Positions 1 to 8,040 of a DNA stretch of 64,000 nucleotides are shown piece by piece. Made by a program: the position numbers and the translations under genes. The notes beneath the pieces are model-generated. The model worked only from the letters and a program-made list of their open reading frames with translations. It was not told the DNA's origin and made no database searches. Source of the DNA: JBAYDV01 sp041668045 (GTDB lineage: Bacteria > Bacteroidota > Bacteroidia > Bacteroidales > UBA932); the NCBI GenBank assembly GCA_041668045.1, contig JBAYDV010000002.1:1-64000 (forward strand), written 5' to 3'. The first letter of the stretch is position 1; each line of letters begins with the position of its first letter.

Positions 1-89
1 TAAGAAAACAAGAACAGAGTATAACATCAAACTCACAAGTATTATAATACTTCAAATAATACCATTTACATAATAGCTATACACTTGCA

Positions 90-289
90 GTATGCAAGGT
101 GCCAGGACTGTGGCGATTCTTGAAAATCGCGCCTAGAAAAAACAGGTACAGCTAGCGTCAAGAAATCGCGTCTGTCTGACGGGGCCAATACGTGTCCGAA
201 AACACAGGCACCGGAGTTAGCGATTTTAGCTAGCGGAGCCTGTTTTTTAGCGATTCTCAAATGAGACACAGCCCTGACACCTTGCATAC
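90..289. repeat. Long imperfect palindrome, REP/MITE-like element
   Basis: The outer arms 90-111 and 268-289 match as inverted repeats at 20 of 22 positions (one arm begins GTATGCAAGGTG). Nested inside, 133-156 and 229-252 are inverted at 18 of 24 positions, and 120-130 pairs with 251-261. The whole block could fold into one long hairpin as DNA or RNA. No transposase gene and no clear target duplication are visible. It could be a REP or MITE-type element, a relic, or a structured 3' region. The repeat itself is seen directly; its nature is inferred. Confidence 0.6.
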
Positions 290-337
290 TCCTTTGTAAG
301 CCATAAAACATTGAGAATTCGTGAAAATCGCGTCCAT

Positions 338-366
338 AAAAAAAACAGCACCCCGAAAGATGCTGT
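338..366 (-). terminator. Rho-independent terminator after fumC
   Basis: Read on the minus strand, a hairpin with arms ACAGCA and TGCTGT (345-366) is followed at once by a run of eight T (338-345). It lies 28 nt beyond the fumC stop codon and fits an intrinsic terminator. Confidence 0.8.
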
Positions 367-393
367 CTTCTATATAATATTATCCAGAAAATG

Positions 394-1791
394 CTATTCC
401 AAAGAACCAATCATTTTCTTAGGATCAACCCACTCAGTAAACTCCTCATCTGTTAAATAACCTAAAGCTAAAGCAGCCTCACGAAGAGTAGTTTCTTCCT
501 TATGAGCTTTCTTAGCGATAGTAGCACATTTCTCATAACCAATATGAGTATTCAATGCTGTAACCAACATAAGAGAATTATCTAAAAGATACTTAATTTT
601 CTTATTATTTGGCTCAATACCTGCCACTAAACGATCCGCGAAAGAACGACAAGCATCACCAAGTAAAGTAGCTGACCTAAGGAAATTAGAAATCATTAAT
701 GGTTTAAACACATTAAGCTCAAACTGACCATTAGAACCTCCGATAGTAATAGCCACATCATTACCCATAACTTGAGCACAAACCATAGTAAGAGCCTCCA
801 CTTGAGTAGGATTAACCTTACCAGGCATAATTGAAGAACCAGGCTCATTAGATGGAATTATAATCTCACCTATACCTGAACGAGGACCAGAAGCCATAAG
901 ACGAATATCATTAGCTATCTTCATTAAGCTAACTGATAATTGCTTTAATGCACCATGAGACTCAACGATAGCATCATGACCAGCTAATGACTCAAATTTA
1001 TTTTTAGCTGTAATGAAAGGTAACTTAGTAAACTCTGCTATATAAGAAGCTACAGTAACATCATAACCCTTAGGAGTATTAAGACCAGTACCTACTGCAG
1101 TACCACCTAACGCTAATTCAGAAAGATGAGGCAATGTATTTTTCAACGCTTTCAAACCATGATCTAACTGAGAAACATAACCAGAAAACTCCTGCCCTAA
1201 AGTAAGAGGAGTAGCATCCATCCAGTGAGTACGACCAATTTTAACCACATCCTTCATCTCTTTAGACTTCTTATCTAACATATCCCTTAAATACTCAACA
1301 TTAGGAATAGTATTACTAATAAGTTTAGCATAAGCAGCTATATGCATAGCCGTAGGGAATGTATCATTAGAAGACTGAGATTTATTAACATCATCATTAG
1401 GATGAATCAATTTTTTACCCTCACCTAATTTTCCACCATCTAGAACATGAGCTCTATTAGATACCACTTCATTCACATTCATATTAGATTGTGTACCTGA
1501 ACCAGTCTGCCATATAACTAAAGGAAATTGATCATCCAACTCACCTGCTATAATCTCATCGCAAACCTTAGCCATTAAATCTCTTTTCTCCTGAGATAAA
1601 ACACCTAATTTACAATTAGCGAACGCTGCAGCTTTTTTTAAATAACCAAAAGCATGAATAATATCCTTAGGCATAGAAGCCGGAGTTCCGATTGGAAAAT
1701 TTTCTTTAGACCTTTGAGTCTGAGGACCCCAATATTTATCAGCCTCAACTTTAACCTCACCTAAAGTATCTTTTTCTATTCTATAATCCAT
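394..1791 (-). CDS. fumC: Fumarate hydratase, class II
   Basis: Catalyses reversible hydration of fumarate to L-malate in the cytoplasm, in the TCA cycle or its reductive branch. The 465 residues match the usual class II length. Visible signatures are TGSGTQSNMN near residue 97, the HPNDDVNKSQSSND stretch near 130, and the superfamily signature GSSIMPGKVNP near 318 with the mobile-loop serines. The substrate-site residues separate it from aspartase and argininosuccinate lyase, though aspartase is the closest alternative. It lies downstream of the fab operon but behind that operon's terminator-like hairpin, and it has its own strong terminator. No consensus promoter was found in the 69-nt gap upstream, so some read-through expression is possible. 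Confidence 0.95.
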   Translation of the reverse strand: MDYRIEKDTLGEVKVEADKYWGPQTQRSKENFPIGTPASMPKDIIHAFGYLKKAAAFANCKLGVLSQEKRDLMAKVCDEIIAGELDDQFPLVIWQTGSGTQSNMNVNEVVSNRAHVLDGGKLGEGKKLIHPNDDVNKSQSSNDTFPTAMHIAAYAKLISNTIPNVEYLRDMLDKKSKEMKDVVKIGRTHWMDATPLTLGQEFSGYVSQLDHGLKALKNTLPHLSELALGGTAVGTGLNTPKGYDVTVASYIAEFTKLPFITAKNKFESLAGHDAIVESHGALKQLSVSLMKIANDIRLMASGPRSGIGEIIIPSNEPGSSIMPGKVNPTQVEALTMVCAQVMGNDVAITIGGSNGQFELNVFKPLMISNFLRSATLLGDACRSFADRLVAGIEPNNKKIKYLLDNSLMLVTALNTHIGYEKCATIAKKAHKEETTLREAALALGYLTDEEFTEWVDPKKMIGSLE

Positions 1792-1819
1792 TTTATTTAA
1801 TTTTATTTTTAGTAAAGAA

Positions 1820-1846
1820 AAGTCGCCACCAAAAAGGCGACGACTT
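1820..1846 (-). terminator. Hairpin after fabG, likely terminator
   Basis: On the minus strand an 11-bp stem (AAGTCGTCGCC with its partner, two wobble pairs) closes on a TTTTT loop, followed by TTTCTTTAC. It sits 14 nt after the fabG stop and before fumC, so it probably ends or attenuates the fab operon. The following T-tract is interrupted, so termination may be partial. Confidence 0.65.
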
Positions 1847-1860
1847 ATTTATTGAATATT

Positions 1861-2604
1861 CTAAAACATTGCTCCGTCGCAAGTAATTACTTGCGCAGAA
1901 ACATAACTAGAAAGATCTGAAGCAAGGAATAAAGCGATATTCGCTATATCCTTTGGAGTTCCTCCCCTTCTAAGAGGAATCTTACTGATCCATTCTTGTT
2001 TAACTTTCTCAGGAAGAGTATCCGTCATAGCTGTAATAATAAAACCAGGAGCGATACAATTAGCACGAATGCCACGAGAACCCATCTCTTTAGCAATAGA
2101 TTTAGCAAGACCTATCATACCAGCTTTTGAAGCTGAATAATTACATTGACCTGCATTACCATGTAAACCTACAACTGAAGATATATTAATAATACTACCT
2201 TGTCTCTGACGAGCCATAACAGGAACTACTGCATGAGTAAAATTAAAAGCAGACTTAAGATTAACAGTTAAAACTGCATCCCATTGAGCCTCTGACATTC
2301 TCATAATAAGACCATCTTTGGTAATACCTGCATTATTTACTAATGTATCAATACTTCCGAAATCTTTATGTACTAAATCTACTACCTCATGAGTAGCAGT
2401 AAAGTCAGCTGCATTTGAAGCATAACCTTTACATTTAACACCTAAGGCAGAAATTTCTTTTTCTGTCTCTTCCATAAATTCATCTCTACGTAAATCTGTA
2501 AATGCTATATTAGCTCCTTCTTCAGCTAATCTTGTGGCAATAGCCTTGCCAATACCACGTGCAGCACCTGTTACGAGAGCTGTTTTTCCATCTAATAAAC
2601 CCAT
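1861..2604 (-). CDS. fabG: 3-oxoacyl-ACP reductase
   Basis: NADPH-dependent reduction of 3-oxoacyl-ACP in type II fatty acid synthesis. It is a 247-residue classical SDR: the cofactor motif TGAARGIG at residues 12-19, NNAG at 90-93, and the catalytic Ser143, Tyr156, Lys160 set with the normal 13-residue Ser-Tyr spacing. It is the last gene of the fabH-fabK-fabF-fabZ-fabG operon and starts 2 nt after the fabZ stop, which suggests translational coupling. SDRs are a large family, but the length, motifs and position among fab genes make FabG the best call. Confidence 0.93.
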   Translation of the reverse strand: MGLLDGKTALVTGAARGIGKAIATRLAEEGANIAFTDLRRDEFMEETEKEISALGVKCKGYASNAADFTATHEVVDLVHKDFGSIDTLVNNAGITKDGLIMRMSEAQWDAVLTVNLKSAFNFTHAVVPVMARQRQGSIINISSVVGLHGNAGQCNYSASKAGMIGLAKSIAKEMGSRGIRANCIAPGFIITAMTDTLPEKVKQEWISKIPLRRGGTPKDIANIALFLASDLSSYVSAQVITCDGAMF

Positions 2605-2606
2605 AA

Positions 2607-3038
2607 TTATATAGTTAATTTTTTATTATCTACTAAGGCTACAGAAAGTTTACCTTCTGTACACAACTTATCACCAACATATGCTTGAGCATCGATAAAA
2701 TATAGTGTAGAACGGTTTGCCACTAAAGAAGCCTTAATCACTATAGTATCACCTGGATGAACAGGAGCTCTAAAACGCACTTTGTCTAGAGTAGTGTATA
2801 AAGGAGTTTTACCTTTCATTTTATCTTTAACTAGTAAAGATGAACATTGTCCCATAATTTCACAAATAATTACTCCAGGAACAGTAGGATGTCCTGGGAA
2901 ATGCCCTTGTAAGAAAAATTCATCACCACGTACGTGATATTTTCCTACAACATGATTGTCTTTAGTAAATTCCATCTCATCTACCAGTAGCATTGGTTCA
3001 CGATGAGGCAAGAATTCTTTTATTTCTTCACGATTCAT
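2607..3038 (-). CDS. fabZ: 3-hydroxyacyl-ACP dehydratase
   Basis: Dehydrates 3-hydroxyacyl-ACP to trans-2-enoyl-ACP. The 143-residue single hot-dog domain carries the FabZ active site: His46 in GHFPGHPTVPG and Glu60 in the following helix. The length is typical of stand-alone FabZ rather than the LpxC-FabZ fusion common in Bacteroidetes, so this is a second, FAS-specific dehydratase or an alternative to that fusion. It lies 28 nt downstream of fabF and 2 nt upstream of fabG. Confidence 0.92.
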   Translation of the reverse strand: MNREEIKEFLPHREPMLLVDEMEFTKDNHVVGKYHVRGDEFFLQGHFPGHPTVPGVIICEIMGQCSSLLVKDKMKGKTPLYTTLDKVRFRAPVHPGDTIVIKASLVANRSTLYFIDAQAYVGDKLCTEGKLSVALVDNKKLTI

Positions 3039-3066
3039 ATTATTGGTTTTTGTTTTAATAATTGTT

Positions 3067-4302
3067 TTATTTCACTTTTCTAATTGCTAAACAAGCATTA
3101 TGCCCACCAAAACCTAGAGTAGTAGAAATAGCCATAGTAAGCTCTACTTTTCTAGCTTCATTTGGAGTATAATCTAAATCACACTCTGGATCCTTTTCTT
3201 TATATCCTATAGTAGGAGGAACGATATTATTACCTAGCGCAAGTGCTGCAGCGATAATTTCTACTGCACCAGTAGCTCCTAACATATGACCTGTCATAGA
3301 CTTAGTAGAACTAATCATAGCCTTACGAGCATTCTCTTCTCCAAGCGCTAATTTATAAGCTAATGTTTCAGATGAATCATTTAGATGAGTACTTGTTCCA
3401 TGAGCATTGATATATAATGAATCATCAGATGTATATTTACCACCATCAAGAGCCTCTTTTATAGCTCTACTCTGTGTAGAACCATCAGGTCTAGGAGCAG
3501 TATAATGATTAGCATCATCAGTATTACCATAACCTACGATCTCAGCATAAATTTTAGCTCCACGTTTTACAGCTCTTTCATATTCTTCAACTATAACGAT
3601 ACCAGCACCTTCAGCGATTACGAAACCTGCTCTTCTTTTATCGAAAGGAATAGAAGCCTGAAGAGGATCTTCTGTACGAGTTAAAGCTTTACTATTAGCG
3701 AAACCACATATAGCTAAAGGAGTAAGTGCTGCTTCTGCACCACCTGCGATAATAGCATCTGCATAACCATGTTTAACTGCTCTGAATGCCTCACCTATAG
3801 AATGTGTTCCTGTAGAACAAGCTGTTACGATAGGTACACAAGGGCCTTGAGCATTATGTGCTATAGCGATATTACCTGAAGCCATATTAGAAATCATCAT
3901 AGGAATAAATAAAGGCGAAGTCCATCTTGGTCCTTCTTTCTCTAATTTAACAGCTTCCTTAACGAAAGTCTGCATTCCACCAATACCAGAACCAACATAA
4001 ACGCCAAGTTTTTCTGGGGCAATGTTTAAATCCCCTGCATCTGCCATAGCTTCATTAGCTGCAGCCATAGCGTATAATGCGAATGGATCATTTTTTCTAG
4101 CATCACCTGGTTTTATTCCATGTTCTGCAGGTTTAAAATCATTTATTTGTCCACCTACTTTAACTGGTAAATCAGTAGTGTCGAACGCAGTAATAGTTTT
4201 TATGCCACATACACCATTAACCATGTTATTCCACATAGTCTTCACATTACATCCTATTGGTGTTATAGCTCCAACACCTGTTATAACTACTCTTCTATCC
4301 AT
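3067..4302 (-). CDS. fabF: 3-oxoacyl-ACP synthase II (fab operon copy)
   Basis: Condenses malonyl-ACP with a growing acyl-ACP. The 411 residues have the full KAS II set: nucleophile Cys162 in TACSTGTH, His301 in the HGTST motif, Lys334 and His339 in STKSMTGH. The start overlaps the end of fabK by 16 nt, so the two are probably translationally coupled. A second FabF (417 residues) lies next to acpP at 55625-56878. The active-site surroundings differ (ACSTGTH here, ACASSGH there), so the two may differ in chain-length or substrate preference. Confidence 0.93.
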   Translation of the reverse strand: MDRRVVITGVGAITPIGCNVKTMWNNMVNGVCGIKTITAFDTTDLPVKVGGQINDFKPAEHGIKPGDARKNDPFALYAMAAANEAMADAGDLNIAPEKLGVYVGSGIGGMQTFVKEAVKLEKEGPRWTSPLFIPMMISNMASGNIAIAHNAQGPCVPIVTACSTGTHSIGEAFRAVKHGYADAIIAGGAEAALTPLAICGFANSKALTRTEDPLQASIPFDKRRAGFVIAEGAGIVIVEEYERAVKRGAKIYAEIVGYGNTDDANHYTAPRPDGSTQSRAIKEALDGGKYTSDDSLYINAHGTSTHLNDSSETLAYKLALGEENARKAMISSTKSMTGHMLGATGAVEIIAAALALGNNIVPPTIGYKEKDPECDLDYTPNEARKVELTMAISTTLGFGGHNACLAIRKVK

Positions 4303-5234
4303 AATTTATTTTTTAATATTGTACATTTAGCATCCTGCATTATATTATCTATAATGTCGGATACTGGCAAGATATTTTTTATTAATCCTGCACTTTGCCC
4401 CGCCATAAAACTACCTTCATTTTCATTTCCTTCTAAAGCTCTTTTCAAAGCACCATTACTATATTTAAGATAACTATCTTCTGTAGTATCTGACTCTCTT
4501 TCAAGATGTGCTTGAGATATTTGGAAAGGACTTTTTAAAGATCTTACGGCATGACCAAATCTTCTACCAGCTACTAAAGTATCATACTCTTTCGCTGAAA
4601 TAATTTTATTTTTATAATTTTCGTTAATATTACATTCCTTAGCACACAGAAAACGTGTACCTAATTGAACTCCTTGGGCTCCCAACATCAATGCTGCTGC
4701 TAAGCCCCTTCCATCAGATATTCCACCTGCAGCTACTACTGGTAATTTCACAGCATCTACTACATTAGGAATCAAAGATATTGTACCTATTTCTCCTATA
4801 TGACCTCCAGATTCTTCTCCTTCAGCGACGATAACATCTGCTCCCATATCTTCCATTTTCTTAGCGACTTTAGAATTTGGGATTACAGAGATTATTTTAA
4901 TTCCGGCATCTTTCCAGGTTTTCATAAATCTCATAGGATTTCCTGCACTTGTAACTATAATCGGAACTTTCTCATCTACGCATATATGAGCGACATCTTC
5001 CACTAATGGATGCATTAACATGATATTGACCCCAAAAGGCTTATCAGTTAATTTTTTACATTTTCTAATCTCATCCCTAACAGAATTTGCATCATTCATT
5101 ATACATGTAATGACACCTAATCCTCCAGCATTAGACACAGAACTTGCTAATCTAGCATCTGCTATCCTCGCCATCGAACCTTGAATAATAGGATATTTAA
5201 TCCCTAATATTTCTGTAAGTTGATTAGATTTCAT
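4287..5234 (-). CDS. fabK: FMN-dependent enoyl-ACP reductase
   Basis: Reduces trans-2-enoyl-ACP with NAD(P)H and FMN, the last step of each elongation cycle. The TIM-barrel protein resembles FabK and 2-nitropropane dioxygenase: YPIIQGSMAR at the N-terminus, KPFGVNIMLMHP, EGEESGGHIG, the phosphate-binding AAGGISDGRG, and MAGQSAGLI near the end, all as in streptococcal FabK. I chose the ATG at 5234 (MKSNQLTEILGIKYP, 315 residues), which aligns with known FabK starts; a further in-frame ATG at 5270 would overlap the fabH stop. A nitronate monooxygenase is the alternative, but the fab context favours FabK, an enzyme type not inhibited by triclosan. Confidence 0.88.
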   Translation of the reverse strand: MKSNQLTEILGIKYPIIQGSMARIADARLASSVSNAGGLGVITCIMNDANSVRDEIRKCKKLTDKPFGVNIMLMHPLVEDVAHICVDEKVPIIVTSAGNPMRFMKTWKDAGIKIISVIPNSKVAKKMEDMGADVIVAEGEESGGHIGEIGTISLIPNVVDAVKLPVVAAGGISDGRGLAAALMLGAQGVQLGTRFLCAKECNINENYKNKIISAKEYDTLVAGRRFGHAVRSLKSPFQISQAHLERESDTTEDSYLKYSNGALKRALEGNENEGSFMAGQSAGLIKNILPVSDIIDNIMQDAKCTILKNKLWIEE

Positions 5235-5263
5235 AAATTTATTTAATTCGCCAATACTATAAA

Positions 5264-6220
5264 TTACCACTCAAGCATACAAGCACCGGTAATAAAACCT
5301 GCACCAAAAGCACTGAATACTAATTTATCACCTTTTTCAATTTTGCCGTCTCTGATTAATTCATCTAATAGACAAGGAATACTAGCAGAAGAAGTATTTC
5401 CATATTTCTCAATATTATGTGGAAACTGTTCTGTAGTTTGGCCTAATTTCTTTCGAATATAATCAATAATTCTAATATTAGCTTGATGTAAAAGATAATA
5501 TTTAATTTCATCTGGCTTATAACCAGCTTCTTCAACTACTTGTTTAATATCTCTAACTGATGTAGTAACAGCCATTTTAAAGACTTCCCTGCCATTCATA
5601 AATAAAGGTCCCCCTTCCTCTTTTTTAGTAATAAATGGGGTTGGTTGTAAGACTCTTTTTTGGAATAAAGCTGGTGTAGCACTTTTATTTGTTAATGCGA
5701 AACTTTTAAAATGATTTACTTCAGAACGAGTAAGTACTACTGCTCCTGATGCATCTCCGAAAAGAACACAATTTTCACGTTCTTTCCAACTTACCATTCT
5801 AGTAATTTCTTCAGCACATACTATTAATACATAATTCATTTTTGGCTTTGACAGAAAAAAAGAATTAGCGATATCAAGAGCATATTCAAAACCAGCACAA
5901 GCTCCATTAATATCAAGTGTTGGACAATAAGCTCCAATTTTACCCTCTACTATGCAACTTACTCCTGGAGTATCATATTCATTAACGGTTTTAGAACAGA
6001 TGATATAATCTAAATCTTCAGATTTTACACCTGCAGCATCTAATGCTTTTTGAGAAGCCTCAGCTGCCATATCGACCATTTCTTCATCTGTAATCACTCT
6101 TCTTTCTTTTATACCAGTCCTAGTGGTAATCCACTCATCGCTAGTATCAAGAAACTCGGCAATCATATCGTTGGTTACCACTTTCTTAGGGTGTACAGAT
6201 CCTGTTCCTATAATTTTCAT
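5264..6220 (-). CDS. fabH: 3-oxoacyl-ACP synthase III
   Basis: Starts fatty acid synthesis by condensing acyl-CoA with malonyl-ACP. From the ATG at 6220 the protein has 318 residues, normal for FabH, with the catalytic triad Cys108 (NGACAGF), His245 (LLHQAN) and Asn275 (GNTSS). A longer frame opens at 6304, but the promoter boxes at 6254-6285 lie inside that extension, so the 6220 start is preferred. It is the first gene of the fab operon, with fabK following after 29 nt. Its priming substrate (acetyl-CoA or branched acyl-CoA) cannot be read from the sequence. Confidence 0.92.
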   Translation of the reverse strand: MKIIGTGSVHPKKVVTNDMIAEFLDTSDEWITTRTGIKERRVITDEEMVDMAAEASQKALDAAGVKSEDLDYIICSKTVNEYDTPGVSCIVEGKIGAYCPTLDINGACAGFEYALDIANSFFLSKPKMNYVLIVCAEEITRMVSWKERENCVLFGDASGAVVLTRSEVNHFKSFALTNKSATPALFQKRVLQPTPFITKKEEGGPLFMNGREVFKMAVTTSVRDIKQVVEEAGYKPDEIKYYLLHQANIRIIDYIRKKLGQTTEQFPHNIEKYGNTSSASIPCLLDELIRDGKIEKGDKLVFSAFGAGFITGACMLEW

Positions 6221-6247
6221 ATTTTTTACCTTTTTATTTAATAGTAC

Positions 6248-6307
6248 AAGATGCGAAATTAATATAAAAGTGCTTAACAGCCAAACTTTCATATTTTTTC
6301 GCATCTT
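6248..6307 (-). promoter_or_regulatory. fab operon promoter with flanking inverted repeat
   Basis: On the minus strand there is a -33 TTTG (6282-6285), a 20-nt spacer, and a -7 TAATTTCG (6254-6261; consensus TAnnTTTG, one mismatch). The expected transcript start is near 6248, 28 nt before the fabH ATG. A perfect 11-bp inverted repeat, AAGATGCGAAA and its complement, lies at 6297-6307 and 6248-6258: one arm upstream of the -33 box, the other over the -7 box and start site. That placement suggests an operator, but the regulator is unknown. Confidence 0.65.
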
Positions 6308-6337
6308 TTATATATAATCTAATGACTATTAATAGTG

Positions 6338-8035
6338 TTACATTTTAGTTAACACTCTATGTATAAGTCGTCTTTCTTCATCTTCTGACCTTTTTAAGAT
6401 ATATTCTGATTCAACAATTATACTATTTATCAAATTTTTATCTTTAATAGATTCAGAGTTAATTTTAACATTCATATAAGCACCTTTTATAGCAGTATTT
6501 GCACATAAAACACCTACGCCCGCATCACTTACAGAATTAATATTTCCTTTATCAATCAAGACCTCTGCTATTTCAAATAATTTATATGCCGTTTGCATAG
6601 TTTTAAATGGAATCTGAATAGCATAAAGCGTCGCTTCCTGAATAGCTTTTTTTCTATTCGTTTTTTCTATATCATTCTTTTTTGGTAATGAAAAAGCTGC
6701 TAATACTTTATTGAATGCTATGGTATCTTCATCTACTAAATGTGATAATTCATCCATTAACTCATGAGCTTTTTCAGCATATTCTGAGAAAAATTCCCAC
6801 TTGTCATCCCATCCTCTTTTATGTGAAGACAAGTTGGCCACCATAGCACATAAAGAAGCTCCCAATGAAGCTACATATGCTGATACTGATCCTCCACCGG
6901 GTGCTGGTGATTCTGATGCTGTTTTCTCTGCGAAATCACGACATGTAAGATTAAGTAATTTTGGAGTTTGATTTCTATCTTCTAATATATACTCAATTAC
7001 CTTTTTACGAGGCTCGAATGGACATAAATCGTCTAATCCCATTGATTTTACAGCTATTTTAATAATCTCAGATTCAGAGATTCCCACAGAGCGATGTTGC
7101 TTTTTAAGATAATATTTACCGGCATCTATAAGTACTCTTTTAGGTATTAAACCTATAATTTCACTTCCAGTAACTCTCAATCCTCTATTATTTGCTGCAC
7201 GAGTCACTTCATCGAAAGCTATATGAACAGGTGTGACATTTATATCTGTTATATTCATCGATACTTGTGCTATGCCATACTCTTCGATAAACCACCCTAT
7301 TGCCTTACATGATTTTAAAGTTCCTTTTTGCCATATTTCATGTCCGTTTTCATCTAGACAAACTGGTCCTTTCAGACTTCCACCTTCTCTTTTTTTCCTG
7401 CCTTTTTCCCTGACATCATTAGCTACGGCGAAAGCTCTTCTAGTAGAAGTAGTATTTAAATTAAAGTTTATAGCTACTAAAAAATCACGAGCTCCTATTA
7501 CACTTAATCCACTCTTCGCTACATTTTCATTAAACTCTGATGGACCGAAATCAGGACGCCATTTTTCGGTGTTTATTTTTTCTGCAAGTCCTTCATATTC
7601 TCCTGATCTGCATGTTGCTAAGTTTCTTCTCTCAGGAGAAAATGCAGCATTTTCATAACAATATACAGGTATTCCCAGCTCACTTCCTACTCGCTTAGAT
7701 AGAGTTCGTGCATATGATACACAGTCCTCCATAGTTACTCCAGATACTGGTACGATAGGACATACATCTGTAGCACCTATTCTCGGGTGTTCACCATGAT
7801 GATGTCTCATGTCTATAAGTGTTGCAGCAGTTTTTATTGCCCTAAATGCTGCTTCTATTACTTGTTTTGGTTCTCCTACGAATGTCACTACCGTTCTATT
7901 AGTAGCATAACCAGGATCGACATTCATTAAAATTACTCCTTCTACACTCTCTACTGCATTTGTTATTTCTTTTATAATGGATTCATCGCGTCCCTCTGAG
8001 AAGTTAGGTACACATTCTATTAATTTCTTTTCCAT
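6338..8035 (-). CDS. ftcD: Glutamate formimidoyltransferase / formimidoyl-THF cyclodeaminase
   Basis: Bifunctional enzyme of histidine degradation. It moves the formimino group of N-formiminoglutamate to tetrahydrofolate, then cyclises and deaminates it to methenyl-THF. Residues 1 to about 180 form the transferase N-domain (CVPNFSEGRD start, HHHGEHPRIGATD near 80), about 180-325 the C-terminal transferase domain, and about 355-565 the cyclodeaminase (SPAPGGGSVSAYVASLGASL). The two activities are separate genes in many Bacteroidales, so the fused 565-residue form is notable. It follows hutI by 5 nt and ends a hutH-hutI-ftcD operon. No clear terminator precedes the fab promoter downstream. Confidence 0.93.
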   Translation of the reverse strand: MEKKLIECVPNFSEGRDESIIKEITNAVESVEGVILMNVDPGYATNRTVVTFVGEPKQVIEAAFRAIKTAATLIDMRHHHGEHPRIGATDVCPIVPVSGVTMEDCVSYARTLSKRVGSELGIPVYCYENAAFSPERRNLATCRSGEYEGLAEKINTEKWRPDFGPSEFNENVAKSGLSVIGARDFLVAINFNLNTTSTRRAFAVANDVREKGRKKREGGSLKGPVCLDENGHEIWQKGTLKSCKAIGWFIEEYGIAQVSMNITDINVTPVHIAFDEVTRAANNRGLRVTGSEIIGLIPKRVLIDAGKYYLKKQHRSVGISESEIIKIAVKSMGLDDLCPFEPRKKVIEYILEDRNQTPKLLNLTCRDFAEKTASESPAPGGGSVSAYVASLGASLCAMVANLSSHKRGWDDKWEFFSEYAEKAHELMDELSHLVDEDTIAFNKVLAAFSLPKKNDIEKTNRKKAIQEATLYAIQIPFKTMQTAYKLFEIAEVLIDKGNINSVSDAGVGVLCANTAIKGAYMNVKINSESIKDKNLINSIIVESEYILKRSEDEERRLIHRVLTKM

Positions 8036-8040
8036 AAAAT

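Larger units (their letters stand above)
1..393. other. Gene-free left end with palindromic sequence
   Basis: No convincing gene lies before the end of fumC. The stretch holds a perfect 16-nt palindrome (AAGTATTATAATACTT, 37-52), a long imperfect palindrome (90-289) and the fumC terminator (338-366). A minus-strand reading frame is open from 410 to 66, but it runs through the palindrome, resembles no family I know and overlaps the fumC 3' end, so I treat it as fortuitous. The composition of about 110-335 is visibly more GC-rich than its surroundings. Confidence 0.6.

Noticed and set aside
1..393. CRISPR array or integration site at the left end
   Set aside because: The repeats are inverted and nested, not regularly spaced direct repeats, and there is no tRNA end or integrase.
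66..410. 114-residue minus-strand reading frame before fumC
   Set aside because: It runs through the palindromic element, overlaps the fumC 3' end and terminator, and resembles no family; the open frame looks accidental.
7233..7658. 141-residue plus-strand frame inside ftcD
   Set aside because: It is antisense to a clear ftcD gene and has no recognisable domain.
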